61,320 nt of DNA from Butyricicoccus pullicaecorum (GCA_018366195.1 JAGZIN010000016.1:1-61320), one strand, 5' to 3'; shown: positions 24,447 through 33,086, counted from the first letter of the stretch. Program-made: numbers and translations. The notes: generated by a model from the sequence alone, not told the origin.

Positions 24447-25919
24447 ATGATGCGCAGAACAAAAATTATCTGTACGCTGGGTCCGGCGACTGACGACAAG
24501 GCAGTCCTCAAGGATATGATGCTTGCGGGCATGAATGTTGCTCGTATGAATTTTAGTCATGGCTCCCATGAAGAGCATAAGGGACGCATGGATTTGGTCA
24601 AGGCTTGTCGTGCAGAGCTGGGTCTGCCAATCGGCATTATGCTCGACACCAAGGGACCGGAGATTCGTACCAAAACCTATAAGAATGGAAAAATCGAAAT
24701 TCAGGACGGTCAGACCTTTACGCTGACAACACGCGACATCGAAGGCGATGAGAGCATCGTATCCATCACCTACGAAGGATTGCCCGATGATGTGCAGCCG
24801 GGTACCCGTATCCTGATTGATGATGGTCTGATTGCCTTTGAAGTACAGGAGATTCAGAACGGTACCGATATCGTTTGTAAGGCGCTTAATGGCGGTCCGC
24901 TCTCCAATCGAAAGTCCATCAATGTACCGGGCATCAAGCTCAACATGCCTTTTGTTTCGGAAAAGGATCGTGCAGATATTATCTTTGGACTGAGTCAGGA
25001 CATTGATTTTATTGCAGCCTCCTTCACCCGTACCCGTCAGGACATTTTGGACATCAAGGCAATCCTCAAGGAGTATGGCAAGGAAGATGTACAGATTATT
25101 GCCAAAATCGAGAATATGGAAGGCGTAGACAATGTGCGCGATATTCTGGAGGAGGCAACCGGCGTGATGGTAGCCCGCGGCGACTTGGGCGTAGAAGTAC
25201 CATACTACGAGCTGCCTGAAATCCAAAAGGATCTCATTAAGACTGCGATTTCTATGGGCAAACGTGTGGTTACAGCGACACAGATGCTGGATTCCATGTC
25301 GAAGAACCCGCGCGCAACCCGTGCGGAGGTATCCGACGTTGCCAACGCGGTATTTGACGGTACATCTGCAATCATGCTTTCCGGCGAAACCTCTGTCGGT
25401 AAGTATCCGGTTGAGACCGTTCGCACCATGTCCCTCATTGCGTCCAATGCAGAGGCAAAGATTCACTATGACCGCCGCCGAATCACCCGCGATGAGTTCA
25501 AGGGCATGGATATGAAGGGGGATAAAAAGACCAATGCCATTGCACATGCAACCTGCACCACGTCTGCGGACCTCGGCGCAAAGTGCATTGTTGCAGTGAC
25601 CCGCAGCGGTTCTACGGCTTATGCAGTCTCCTCTTTCCGTCCGGGCACGCTGATTGTCGGTGCAACCTATGACGAAAAGACATTTCACCGTATGACTATG
25701 TCATGGGGTGTCCTGCCGTCTCTTATTAAGGAGGTTGGCTCCGGTACAGAGCTGTATACACAGGCTGTGCATGCAGCAGTCAATGCCTGCAAGGTAGAGC
25801 CGGGAGACATTATTTCGGTGACCGCTGGTATGCCGGTTGGTCATGTATATTACACCAATACGCTGCGCGTCATTGAGGTAACACAGGCTTATATCAATAT
25901 GGCGTTTGAGGACGAATAA
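24447..25919 (+). CDS. pyk: Pyruvate kinase
   Basis: 490 residues. Converts phosphoenolpyruvate and ADP to pyruvate and ATP, the last step of glycolysis. It starts RRTKIICTLGPAT; the signature with the catalytic Lys is IIAKIENMEG (near 215), and MVARGDLGVE follows; the B domain lies at about 70-170 and the C domain from about 350. No extra PEP-utiliser domain is present at the C-end, unlike Bacillus Pyk. GAGAGGTAG precedes the ATG. The LCP gene follows without a gap. Confidence 0.97.
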   Translation: MMRRTKIICTLGPATDDKAVLKDMMLAGMNVARMNFSHGSHEEHKGRMDLVKACRAELGLPIGIMLDTKGPEIRTKTYKNGKIEIQDGQTFTLTTRDIEGDESIVSITYEGLPDDVQPGTRILIDDGLIAFEVQEIQNGTDIVCKALNGGPLSNRKSINVPGIKLNMPFVSEKDRADIIFGLSQDIDFIAASFTRTRQDILDIKAILKEYGKEDVQIIAKIENMEGVDNVRDILEEATGVMVARGDLGVEVPYYELPEIQKDLIKTAISMGKRVVTATQMLDSMSKNPRATRAEVSDVANAVFDGTSAIMLSGETSVGKYPVETVRTMSLIASNAEAKIHYDRRRITRDEFKGMDMKGDKKTNAIAHATCTTSADLGAKCIVAVTRSGSTAYAVSSFRPGTLIVGATYDEKTFHRMTMSWGVLPSLIKEVGSGTELYTQAVHAAVNACKVEPGDIISVTAGMPVGHVYYTNTLRVIEVTQAYINMAFEDE

Positions 25920-26894
25920 TTGATATTCCGGCGGCTGTTCCGCGTGATAAGGGGACTTCTGTTCGTTTTGATATGCGCTGCCCTGATTGCAGGTGCCGGC
26001 CTGTTCGCACTGCAATATTGGATAGGCAGCCATTATCAGAGGGACACAGAGTCGCTTGCGGGGGCAGACCTTGCAGTACAGCCCCAAAACGACCGCAGTG
26101 TAACAAACATTGCGCTGTTCGGAGTCGACGCAGACAATGACGGGACACGGCGTGCAGACTGCATTATGGTACTGTCCGTGGACCGCGCGGACGGGCAGGT
26201 TAAGGTAACCTCTCTCATGCGGGACTCTAGGGTGGAAATCGAAGGACATGGCGAAGGAAAGCTGAACCATGCGTATAGCTATGGAGGGCCTGCGCTTGCA
26301 ATCCAAACGATGAACCGGAATTTTGGGCTGAATATCCAGCACTATGCACAGGTCGATTTTTCGCAGATGGCGAATTTGATTGGCGCATTGGGCGGTGTTG
26401 TGATTGATGTCAAGGAAAATGAGCGGAAGGAGCTCAATAAGTTTATTGGGGAATACTGCCGCGCGGCAAATGCAGAGAACTGTCCGGTTGAGCAGGCGGG
26501 CGTGCAGACACTCAACGGGATTCAGGCGATGAGCTATGGGCGTATCCGTAAAGGCGGTACAGGCGATGACTGGGGACGTGTAGAACGGCAATCTGTCGTG
26601 CTGGAGGCGATGTTCCAGCGTGTGCGGGGAATGTCTCCTGCTGAAATCGTAGAGCTTGCCCCAAAAATGATGAAGTATGTCACGTCAGATTTGTCCATGT
26701 TTGAGATTACAACGCTTGCAGTTGGTCTGCTGCGCCATGGCACGCCCGAAATCGACCATGGTAGGATTCCGGTCGATCACACATGGGATTATGGCGGCAA
26801 GAATCAACAGTATATTGTCTTTGACTTGGACAAGGCTGCTGCTCGCTTGCACGATTATATCTATGAGGATATCCCGCTCCGCGTTTCCGAATAA
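25920..26894 (+). CDS. LytR-CpsA-Psr (LCP) family protein
   Basis: 324 residues: a short cytoplasmic tail, one membrane segment (about 12-34) and an extracellular LCP domain with NIALFGVDADNDGTRRADCIMVLSV and MRDSRVEI, which holds the conserved Asp and Arg. LCP enzymes attach teichoic acids or capsule polymers to peptidoglycan. The TTG start touches the pyk stop and uses GAGGA inside the end of pyk. Last gene of the pyk unit. Confidence 0.9.
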   Translation: MIFRRLFRVIRGLLFVLICAALIAGAGLFALQYWIGSHYQRDTESLAGADLAVQPQNDRSVTNIALFGVDADNDGTRRADCIMVLSVDRADGQVKVTSLMRDSRVEIEGHGEGKLNHAYSYGGPALAIQTMNRNFGLNIQHYAQVDFSQMANLIGALGGVVIDVKENERKELNKFIGEYCRAANAENCPVEQAGVQTLNGIQAMSYGRIRKGGTGDDWGRVERQSVVLEAMFQRVRGMSPAEIVELAPKMMKYVTSDLSMFEITTLAVGLLRHGTPEIDHGRIPVDHTWDYGGKNQQYIVFDLDKAAARLHDYIYEDIPLRVSE

Positions 26895-26946
26895 AAATTT
26901 TAGCGTTCTATGCGCTATGATATTGGAGTTGGACGTCTATCAAAGC

Positions 26947-26978
26947 AAAAGCGACTGGGAAGGATTCCAGTCGCTTTT
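26947..26978. terminator. Terminator, bidirectional
   Basis: AAAAGCGACTGG pairs with CCAGTCGCTTTT. It separates the pyk-LCP unit from the convergent glycosyltransferase gene. Confidence 0.85.
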
Positions 26979-26998
26979 CCGTATTCTATTCGTTATGC

Positions 26999-27814
26999 TT
27001 AGTTATCCTTCGCGGAGGCGATGAGATAGCGATAAATTTGCGGTTTGAATTGCTCATAAAGACCAAGCTGGGTATAAAGGTCTCGGTAAAACTCAAACAG
27101 CTCGAGTTTCGTGGTCATTGTTTTTCCAAATGAGAGCGCATTGGACAGGCTCTTATCCCGCTTGCGGTAATAATAAATGGGGGTCTGTAAGGCACAGAAG
27201 GTATTTGCGTAGCGAATGTATTCCAGATTGAACTGAAAATCCTCGCTCCATTGCAGCGATTCATTGCACCGGATTTGATGCGTCATAATGAGGTCGCGTC
27301 GGTATAATTTATTCCACATCACCCCATAATAAAAGCTTGCAGGCTCTTCCAACAGATGACGGGCAAAGACACGCTGATCCATGACACGGGTGGTTGGCAA
27401 AAATCCATAGACCATGACTTTTTCATCGGCAACACGGCAAAAATGAGAAATTACCAAATCAGCATTGGTTTCCTCCGCACGTTCCACAAGCAAGCGGGTT
27501 GCATTGGCGTCCAGCCAGTCATCGCTGTCCAGAAATTGCAGATATTTTCCCTGTGCACGCTCAATGGCTAGGTTGCGAGTGGCAGAAACTCCGCTGTTTT
27601 CTTTGTTGATGACATAAAATCTGGGGTCGCGTTTGGCATACATCTGACAAATATCAAGACTTGCATCGCTGCTGCCGTCATTGACAAGCAGTACCTCAAT
27701 ATTTTGGTAGCGTTGGCGGCGTACACTCTCGATGCAGGTGGCAAGGTCGGGGGCAGCATTATAGATTGGAATAATAATGCTGACCAGTGGATTGGATTGC
27801 TTCAGAATAGACAT
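26999..27814 (-). CDS. Family 2 glycosyltransferase
   Basis: 271 residues, GT-A fold: VSIIIPIYNAAPDLATCIESV at the start, VNDGSSDAS, and the DxD motif QFLDSDDWLD near 95. It probably adds a sugar to a cell-surface glycan; donor and acceptor cannot be told. AAAAGGAGA lies 5 bases before the ATG. Single gene, facing the LCP gene. Confidence 0.92.
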   Translation of the reverse strand: MSILKQSNPLVSIIIPIYNAAPDLATCIESVRRQRYQNIEVLLVNDGSSDASLDICQMYAKRDPRFYVINKENSGVSATRNLAIERAQGKYLQFLDSDDWLDANATRLLVERAEETNADLVISHFCRVADEKVMVYGFLPTTRVMDQRVFARHLLEEPASFYYGVMWNKLYRRDLIMTHQIRCNESLQWSEDFQFNLEYIRYANTFCALQTPIYYYRKRDKSLSNALSFGKTMTTKLELFEFYRDLYTQLGLYEQFKPQIYRYLIASAKDN

Positions 27815-27990
27815 CTCCTTTTGTATGAGGCTTCATAAAAATAGTATATCATTTTATTTTGCAGTGTGCTAGGAAATCGGGAACTTTATTGGTTGAGAGG
27901 GAAGTACAATCTCTTTTTGAAAAGAATCTGATGTAGGTCATAGAGCTTCTATCTGTACGATTGGAGAATATCATTCATAAAATAAAAAAT

Positions 27991-28010
27991 ATTGTGAAAA
28001 AATACACAAT
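27991..28010. promoter_or_regulatory. Palindrome upstream of ptsH promoter
   Basis: ATTGTG and CACAAT form a perfect inverted repeat around eight A/T-rich bases, ending 5 bases before the -35 box of ptsH. Possible activator or repressor site. Confidence 0.3.
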
Positions 28011-28015
28011 CGGGA

Positions 28016-28044
28016 TTGACGGAAGCTCGGATAGACAGTACAAT
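28016..28044 (+). promoter_or_regulatory. Promoter of ptsH
   Basis: TTGACG (28016-28021), a 17-base spacer and TACAAT (28039-28044). Confidence 0.7.
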
Positions 28045-28093
28045 AAAGATATAGACCGATTATTGAATACCATGAAAGAGAGGCATATTTTTT

Positions 28094-28351
28094 ATGAAGG
28101 AATTTAAGTACACGATTAAGGACACTCTGGGCATTCATGCACGTCCGGCTGGGCAGCTCGTTAAGGTTGTGAAGGAATTCTCCAGCAAGGTTATGTTGGA
28201 AAAGGCAGGGAAGGCTGTTGATGCAACCCGCCTGATGAGCCTGATGGGTCTTGGCGTAAAGCAGGGAGACTCCATTCGTGTAACGGTTGAGGGCGCTGAC
28301 GAGGCAGATGCATGCGCAGCACTCGAGAAGTTCTTCACAGAGAATCTGTAA
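28094..28351 (+). CDS. ptsH: HPr-family phosphocarrier protein
   Basis: 85 residues, usual length. His15 in LGIHARPA is the phosphorylation site that passes phosphate from enzyme I to sugar-specific EII proteins. By alignment on the following LGxxxGD stretch, residue 46 is Arg (ATRLMSLMGLG) where HPr of Bacillus has the regulatory Ser46. So HPr-kinase-dependent CcpA control is unlikely through this copy. GAGAGG precedes the ATG. Single gene; no ptsI is adjacent. Confidence 0.92.
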   Translation: MKEFKYTIKDTLGIHARPAGQLVKVVKEFSSKVMLEKAGKAVDATRLMSLMGLGVKQGDSIRVTVEGADEADACAALEKFFTENL

Positions 28352-28367
28352 GCTACTTTTGATTTTG

Positions 28368-28396
28368 AAAAGAGCAGCCACTAGGCTGCTCTTTTT
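28368..28396 (+). terminator. Terminator of ptsH
   Basis: AAAGAGCAGCC pairs with GGCTGCTCTTT and continues into T. Confidence 0.9.
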
Positions 28397-28433
28397 GTTT
28401 TGGGAAGTTTGTTCGGAAAAAGAGAGGGAGTGC

Positions 28434-28462
28434 TTGACAGGATTTTTCTAAAACGGTATACT
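28434..28462 (+). promoter_or_regulatory. Promoter of the second TetR gene
   Basis: TTGACA (28434-28439), a 17-base spacer and TATACT (28457-28462). ATTTG...CAAAT (28475-28494) just downstream could be the operator, but the symmetry is weak. Confidence 0.7.
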
Positions 28463-28511
28463 GAATTTGATTATATTTGACTAAACAACCAAATGAGCGG
28501 GGGATTGAGGT

Positions 28512-29108
28512 ATGGAAGAAAATAAACATTTGCGGGAGGAAAATACGGAGGAACGTATTTTGGACGCAGCGCTGGAGGTTGTCAGTGAGAATACCATCAG
28601 CGGCACCCGTATGGCACGTATTGCAGAACGCGCAGGCATGTTTCAGTCTAATATCCATTATTACTATAAATCGAAGCATGAGCTGATGATGGCGGTGCAT
28701 AAAAAAGTGCTTGCTCGCTGCGCAGAGTTACAAGAGGAACTGTTATCTGCTGCCTGCGGCAGCAATCTCAAAGAGCGTATCGGTGTATTTTGGGGGCAAA
28801 AACGTGAGTTTATCGTCAATGAACAGAAATATGATTTTGCGGAAATTGATTTTTGGGTGCAATCCCGTGTAGATGCACAGGTGAAAAAGGTCTTTGCAGA
28901 GTCATTTGTGGTATGGCGTGATAAAATTGAAAAGATGCTCAAAGAGTTCGAGGTTCCAGACGAACGGGCAGCTATGCTGGCGGCTGTGATGACCTCTATG
29001 ATGGAGGGAGCATCATTTCAATATCTGATTGATTCGAACGCCTTTGACATTGACGCTTATTTCGATTATTGCACACAGATGGTCATTCGAGAGATTCAAA
29101 ACGGTTGA
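28512..29108 (+). CDS. TetR/AcrR-family regulator
   Basis: 198 residues. The helix-turn-helix is TRMARIAERAGMFQSNIHYYYKSKHEL (about 35-60); the rest is the helical effector domain. GCGGGGGA lies about 9 bases before the ATG. It stands alone between two terminators, so its targets are unknown; it may only regulate itself plus distant genes. Confidence 0.88.
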   Translation: MEENKHLREENTEERILDAALEVVSENTISGTRMARIAERAGMFQSNIHYYYKSKHELMMAVHKKVLARCAELQEELLSAACGSNLKERIGVFWGQKREFIVNEQKYDFAEIDFWVQSRVDAQVKKVFAESFVVWRDKIEKMLKEFEVPDERAAMLAAVMTSMMEGASFQYLIDSNAFDIDAYFDYCTQMVIREIQNG

Positions 29109-29114
29109 TTTTTG

Positions 29115-29146
29115 AAGGACGCAGACCCCTTGGGGTCTGCGTCCTT
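29115..29146. terminator. Terminator, bidirectional
   Basis: A 15-bp perfect stem, AAGGACGCAGACCCC with its complement, over a two-base loop. It separates the TetR gene from the convergent gene ending at 29151. Confidence 0.9.
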
Positions 29147-29150
29147 CCTT

Positions 29151-30026
29151 TTATGTGTTCTGCACAGACGAGAGCTCTGTTTGACACGCTGTATAAATTT
29201 CCATCATCTGTTTGGCGTCCTCTGCCTGTGTGCCAGCAGATTCGCAGATGAAACGCGGGGTCCAGCCGCGTCGGGCAATACACCGCGCAAGCGGTGCAAA
29301 GTCAGGACCGTATTGGGTATCTGAAAAGGTCAGATGCCGGACTTCCCCTTTGTCACTGTATGCAATGTGAGAAAAATGACTGTGGAATATCCGTGCACGC
29401 GCGGTGCCGATGGTTTGTTCCAATTGGTTTAATACCGCTTCGAATGCTTCTTCGCTGTTGCACTTACCACAGGTGCGGGCATTCAGGTGCCCAAAGTCAA
29501 TGCAGGGAAGCAGACGGTCGTCCAGTGCAACCAAGTCAAAGATTTCTTCGGCAGAGCCAATCACACTCTGCTTGCCCATCGTTTCCAGACAGAGCGTTTG
29601 TGTGACCCCGGAACGCTCTGCGGCATCTAAAATATCGCGGATATTTTCCCGCGTATTTTGCAGCGCCTTGTCACGGGATTGCTTGCCCACGCCGCCGGTA
29701 TGCACAACCACGCGGTCGGCACCCAGCCATTCTGCGGCGCGGCAGGAGCTTAGGATATAGTCGATATTTTTTTCGATGCGTTCCTCTGTACGCACAGAGA
29801 GATTGATATAGTAGGGGGCGTGTAAGGACATGGCGATGTGGTACTGTTCTGCCTGTGCACCGATTTTTTGCGCGGTCTCCTGTCCAATCGCAACACCGCG
29901 GCCGCACTGGTATTCATACGCCGTCAGCCCCATATCAGAAATCCAGCGGGGGGCATCTACGGTCGATTTTAGACCGGCATCAGAAAAAGATTGCGAATTG
30001 CCCGCTGGACCAAATTTAATGTTCAT
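29151..30026 (-). CDS. Endonuclease IV-like TIM-barrel protein
   Basis: 291 residues of the AP endonuclease 2/xylose isomerase-like barrel. Probable metal ligands: His in SLHAPYYINL, His in VVHTGG, Glu in CLETMGK, Asp and His in CIDFGHLNA, His in FHSHFSH, and Glu in ICESAG. The DRH segment of true endonuclease IV is replaced by TQYGPDF, so DNA repair is plausible but not certain. AAGGAG precedes ATG 30026, which overlaps the end of the YqeG-like gene by 11 bases. Confidence 0.8.
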   Translation of the reverse strand: MNIKFGPAGNSQSFSDAGLKSTVDAPRWISDMGLTAYEYQCGRGVAIGQETAQKIGAQAEQYHIAMSLHAPYYINLSVRTEERIEKNIDYILSSCRAAEWLGADRVVVHTGGVGKQSRDKALQNTRENIRDILDAAERSGVTQTLCLETMGKQSVIGSAEEIFDLVALDDRLLPCIDFGHLNARTCGKCNSEEAFEAVLNQLEQTIGTARARIFHSHFSHIAYSDKGEVRHLTFSDTQYGPDFAPLARCIARRGWTPRFICESAGTQAEDAKQMMEIYTACQTELSSVQNT

Positions 30027-30525
30027 GTTTATTTCTCCTTCTGGTTCGCTGGATAAAGACACGTTCTAACAGGTAATAGCGTGCTCCAATCCAGAAATCC
30101 TTGCGATCTATGGTTTCGACATAGCAGGTCAGTGCGCCAACATGGTTGCCGCCTAGCGTATCGGTATAAATCTGGTCTCCGATGACAGCGATTTGAGAAA
30201 AGGGAAGATTCAAACGCTCGGCTCCTTGACGAAAGCCGCGGGACAGGGGCTTGAGTGCGCGTCCCTGCCATTCAATGCCGATGGATTCGGCAAAGATGCG
30301 CACGCGGTTGCCGTTGTTATTAGAGAGCAGCATGGGACGGATTCCTGCACCGCGCAGACCGTCCAGCCATGCAGTGATGCGTTCGTTTCCGGTCGGCTGA
30401 TGACGGGAAACCAAGGTACCGTCAAGGTCTATCAGGCAGCCGCGGATACCGTGCTTTTGTAAAAATTCCGGCGTAATATCAGTGACTGTATCAAATACAT
30501 AGCATGGGGTTAAAATATGTTTCAT
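30016..30525 (-). CDS. YqeG-family HAD phosphatase
   Basis: 169 residues. The HAD motif I is LIDLDGTL near 45, motif II LLSNNN near 85, and motif IV IGDQIYTD near 130. Bacterial YqeG proteins are small HAD IIIA phosphatases related to mitochondrial phosphatidylglycerophosphatase. CAGGAG precedes ATG 30525; upstream in-frame codons have no ribosome site. Coupled to the endonuclease IV-like gene. Confidence 0.88.
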   Translation of the reverse strand: MKHILTPCYVFDTVTDITPEFLQKHGIRGCLIDLDGTLVSRHQPTGNERITAWLDGLRGAGIRPMLLSNNNGNRVRIFAESIGIEWQGRALKPLSRGFRQGAERLNLPFSQIAVIGDQIYTDTLGGNHVGALTCYVETIDRKDFWIGARYYLLERVFIQRTRRRNKHEH

Positions 30526-30625
30526 GGGTGGTCTCCTGTCATAAAAATCGAGCCGCACACATAGAGATGTTTGTAAGCGTGAGGTGAATGATTGCACCCA
30601 CCACGGAATGGAGGGGAGTCTCATC

Positions 30626-31372
30626 ATGGTGCAGGATATGATTTTGGTGTGTGCGGGTACGGAGAGTGTACGCGCGCGGGAAAGTGGTTTGCCACTCCTG
30701 CAATTTGGTTTGCGGCTGCAAGCGGATGGCGGTGTGTACCGTGCCCTGTTGTCTGGAAAGCAGAAATATTTGGGCGTGATGAATGAGGGAATGGAGCGTT
30801 TTTGTGCATCGACCTGTGGTCAGCTGATTGCAGAGGCGCAGCGTACAGGTGCCAGTGCAATATTTCTTGACTGCGAAAGCCATACACAGGCTGTGGACGA
30901 ATTTTTGAAAGCACTGGATCAACAGACCGAAAAGCACAAACTCCGTCTGTTTGTTCCGCTCTGTCAGGCGCAGTCTGTCACACACGCCTGTCTGGTGGCA
31001 AGCACTGCCATCAGCGGCGGGTGTTTACAGGAACGGTTTCAGGAGCTTGTCCAACAATATCCCGGCAGGGTTGCTGCCGATTTACGTGCAATCTCTCGGG
31101 ATTTTTTACTGCCGTCTGCCAATACGGAGGGAAATCCGCTCTCGGTGCAGGCGCGTGAGGCGCTGCGCGATAAAACCGGAGCACAGACCTTTTTTTCCAG
31201 AGAACTATGCGCACGGTATTTTACCTATATGGACGAAAACAACAATGGACACTTTGTACTTTTTGATGATGCAGATACCTTGCAGGCAAAGTGCAGATGC
31301 TTGCGGGAACTGGAAGTTTCACCGATTTTTGCAAGATATGGCGATGTATGTGATTTTTTGCCTATGCTTTGA
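30626..31372 (+). CDS. Unknown protein, possible TIM barrel
   Basis: 248 residues, soluble, no signal peptide. Alternating strand/helix pattern with FLDCES near 76 and FVLFDDADTLQAKCRCLRELEVSPIFARYGDV at the end, which resembles the last strand-helix of barrel proteins such as GH18, but no catalytic DxxDxDxE is visible. ATG 30626 follows GGAGGGG; the ORF is open 14 codons upstream. It diverges from YqeG and its end overlaps the convergent YbaK gene by 11 bases. Function unknown. Confidence 0.65.
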   Translation: MVQDMILVCAGTESVRARESGLPLLQFGLRLQADGGVYRALLSGKQKYLGVMNEGMERFCASTCGQLIAEAQRTGASAIFLDCESHTQAVDEFLKALDQQTEKHKLRLFVPLCQAQSVTHACLVASTAISGGCLQERFQELVQQYPGRVAADLRAISRDFLLPSANTEGNPLSVQAREALRDKTGAQTFFSRELCARYFTYMDENNNGHFVLFDDADTLQAKCRCLRELEVSPIFARYGDVCDFLPML

Positions 31373-31835
31373 TGAGATCAGCGGTGGAGGCACCGGCGAG
31401 TGCGAGCAGCTCGGACGGGTCACATTCAATTTGCCAGCCGATTTTGCCGGCAGATACCATGATGGTGGGCAGGATTTCTGCAATTTCATGAAAGACTGTG
31501 GGAAACTGTTTTTTCATACCAATCGGGGAACAGCCTCCGCGTACATAGCCTGTGAGGGGCAAAAGTTCTTTGACAGGAATGAGTGCAACAGACTTTTCTC
31601 CAACGGCTTTTGCAGCCTTTTTGAGATCCAGTTCCTCTGCAACCGGAATGTCAAATACAAAAAAATTTCCACTTTTTCCGCGTGCCACCAGTGTTTTATA
31701 CACACATTCGGGGTCTTGACCGAGCAGCTTTGCAACCTGTACGCCGTCAACTGCCTCTGCGCCATGCGGATAGGTGTGCGGGATATAGGATATGCCGTGC
31801 TGCTCTAAAATACGCATCACATTGGTTTTTTCCAT
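31362..31835 (-). CDS. YbaK/EbsC aminoacyl-tRNA deacylase
   Basis: 157 residues. The family pattern VYKTLVARG, with the essential Lys, lies near 46, and GYVRGGCSPIGMKKQFP near 95-112. YbaK proteins hydrolyse Cys-tRNA(Pro) made in error by prolyl-tRNA synthetase. TAGGAGATGAT lies 7 bases before the ATG. Single gene; it shares its last 11 bases with the opposing gene. Confidence 0.94.
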   Translation of the reverse strand: MEKTNVMRILEQHGISYIPHTYPHGAEAVDGVQVAKLLGQDPECVYKTLVARGKSGNFFVFDIPVAEELDLKKAAKAVGEKSVALIPVKELLPLTGYVRGGCSPIGMKKQFPTVFHEIAEILPTIMVSAGKIGWQIECDPSELLALAGASTADLIKA

Positions 31836-31986
31836 GTGGTATCATCTCCTAGAACAGCATTATAACATGGTTTTGATGCCGCGAAAAGTAGAGGGAACAA
31901 CAAAATTTTGCTGGTAATCTGCAAAGAATAAGTGTATAATGTCTGCAAAGCATATAGATGGAACCAATAAAATGAGGTGATGCAAT

Positions 31987-32106
31987 ATGAAAAAAGGATT
32001 ATCAATCGGCGTATTTGTGGTTGGACTGTTTCTGACAGGCTTGAGCCTTACAGCAATGATTCTAGGCGCGTGTGGCATGGGAGCACGTGACCGAAACGAG
32101 ATTTGA
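31987..32106 (+). CDS. 39-residue single-span membrane peptide
   Basis: MKKGLSIGVFVVGLFLTGLS... is one hydrophobic helix (about 5-28) followed by a charged tail. GAGGTGAT lies 6 bases before the ATG, and TATAAT at 31935-31940 could be the -10 box, with a weak -35. It ends at TGA 32104. Typical of small regulatory membrane proteins. A lipobox-like LGAC occurs near residue 29 but is late for a signal peptide. Function unknown. Confidence 0.5.
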   Translation: MKKGLSIGVFVVGLFLTGLSLTAMILGACGMGARDRNEI

Positions 32107-32231
32107 GCGATAGCCTGCAACGAGAAAAGCAGACCGCCGTGTATCTGAAATAAGAGGTACGCGGCGGTCGTTGGGAAACGGTCGTTTTTCAGACAGAGAA
32201 CGTCCGCCACACAAGATATTTTCGACAGACT

Positions 32232-32262
32232 GAGAGCGCATCAAAAAAGATGTGCTCTTTTT
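32232..32262 (+). terminator. Terminator behind the 39-residue ORF
   Basis: AGAGCGCATC pairs with GATGTGCTCT, one G-U pair, then five T. A second GC-rich hairpin (GACCGCCG/CGGCGGTC) lies at about 32147-32171. Confidence 0.75.
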
Positions 32263-32319
32263 GCATAAATTTTCTGCATCTGCACATGCTAAGCAAAACA
32301 AAGCAGGGAGGAAACTTTG

Positions 32320-32472
32320 ATGGACAAGAAATATCCGAAGCATATAGAACAACTGGAAAACAATCGCGTCGAACGCGCTTATGGACAGCCGCGTATCGAG
32401 CCGGAGGGACTTGATGAGGCAAAAACATATACAGATATTTATAATATCCCGCACGAAGCCCCAAAGCGCTGA
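32320..32472 (+). CDS. 50-residue hydrophilic protein, unknown
   Basis: ATG 32320 follows AGGGAGGAAA by about 6 bases, and the ORF runs to TGA 32470. The product is charged and Tyr-rich (MDKKYPKHIEQLENNRVERA...) and ends in EAPKR; no Cys and no membrane segment. The strong ribosome site argues for translation. It lies between two terminators. No family recognised. Confidence 0.5.
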   Translation: MDKKYPKHIEQLENNRVERAYGQPRIEPEGLDEAKTYTDIYNIPHEAPKR

Positions 32473-32569
32473 AACAGAATCCCCATTCGATGACACGACG
32501 GTTTCATCTGTGTATATTTGCATGAAGTGAGAATAGACACAGATACACCGTATGTGTAAAACAATATAG

Positions 32570-32598
32570 GAAAGGAGAGGGCAAACGCCCTCTCCTTT
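32570..32598. terminator. Hairpin between opposing small genes
   Basis: AAAGGAGAGGG pairs with CCCTCTCCTTT; no long T tract on either side. Probably a shared weak terminator for the 50-residue ORF and the minus-strand gene ending at 32615. Confidence 0.55.
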
Positions 32599-32614
32599 GA
32601 GGTTATTGGCTCAG

Positions 32615-32929
32615 CTACGGATTGACGCGATTTGCGACCTGATAGAAATCCCATATGGTAAATGTAATTGCAATCACAAGGACGACAGCCAAACTAAGTC
32701 CGGTCAGATGGAAGTACCATAGAACGGCTGCGGCGCTGAGGAGCCGCAAGAGGATTTGCGCATGGACTTGAGATTTTGGAAGATGGGAGCATAGTTCATG
32801 TACCGCTGAGGCGTATGCAAGAAATAAAATCACGACACCCAAATTCGGATAAAGGTATTGACTGTCAGATGCAATCCACCACAGCAATATCAAGGGCAGG
32901 AACAGACCAATCCAGTAGCTTGTTTTCAT
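32615..32929 (-). CDS. Membrane protein of unknown function (104 aa)
   Basis: 104 residues with about four hydrophobic segments and a polar middle (HLPKSQVHAQ). GGAGGAAT lies 6 bases before ATG 32929. It stands alone, with a tryptophan-rich start (YWIGLFLPLILLWWIA). No family recognised. Confidence 0.65.
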   Translation of the reverse strand: MKTSYWIGLFLPLILLWWIASDSQYLYPNLGVVILFLAYASAVHELCSHLPKSQVHAQILLRLLSAAAVLWYFHLTGLSLAVVLVIAITFTIWDFYQVANRVNP

Positions 32930-33086
32930 AGAAGATTCCTCCTATACATAAAATTGTGAAAGGCTGATATCGCTATGCTTACAGTATCATAAGTCATATA
33001 TATTCTGCAATAGAGATATTGTACAATTCGTAGAAATATATTTGTGAACGATGACAGAATCATGTGCATTGTGCCTTGAAACATCA

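Noticed and set aside
24213..25688. 491-residue ORF on the minus strand
   Set aside because: It lies opposite pyk, is rich in His, Cys and Asn, and has no domain. Long antisense frames arise from the codon bias here.
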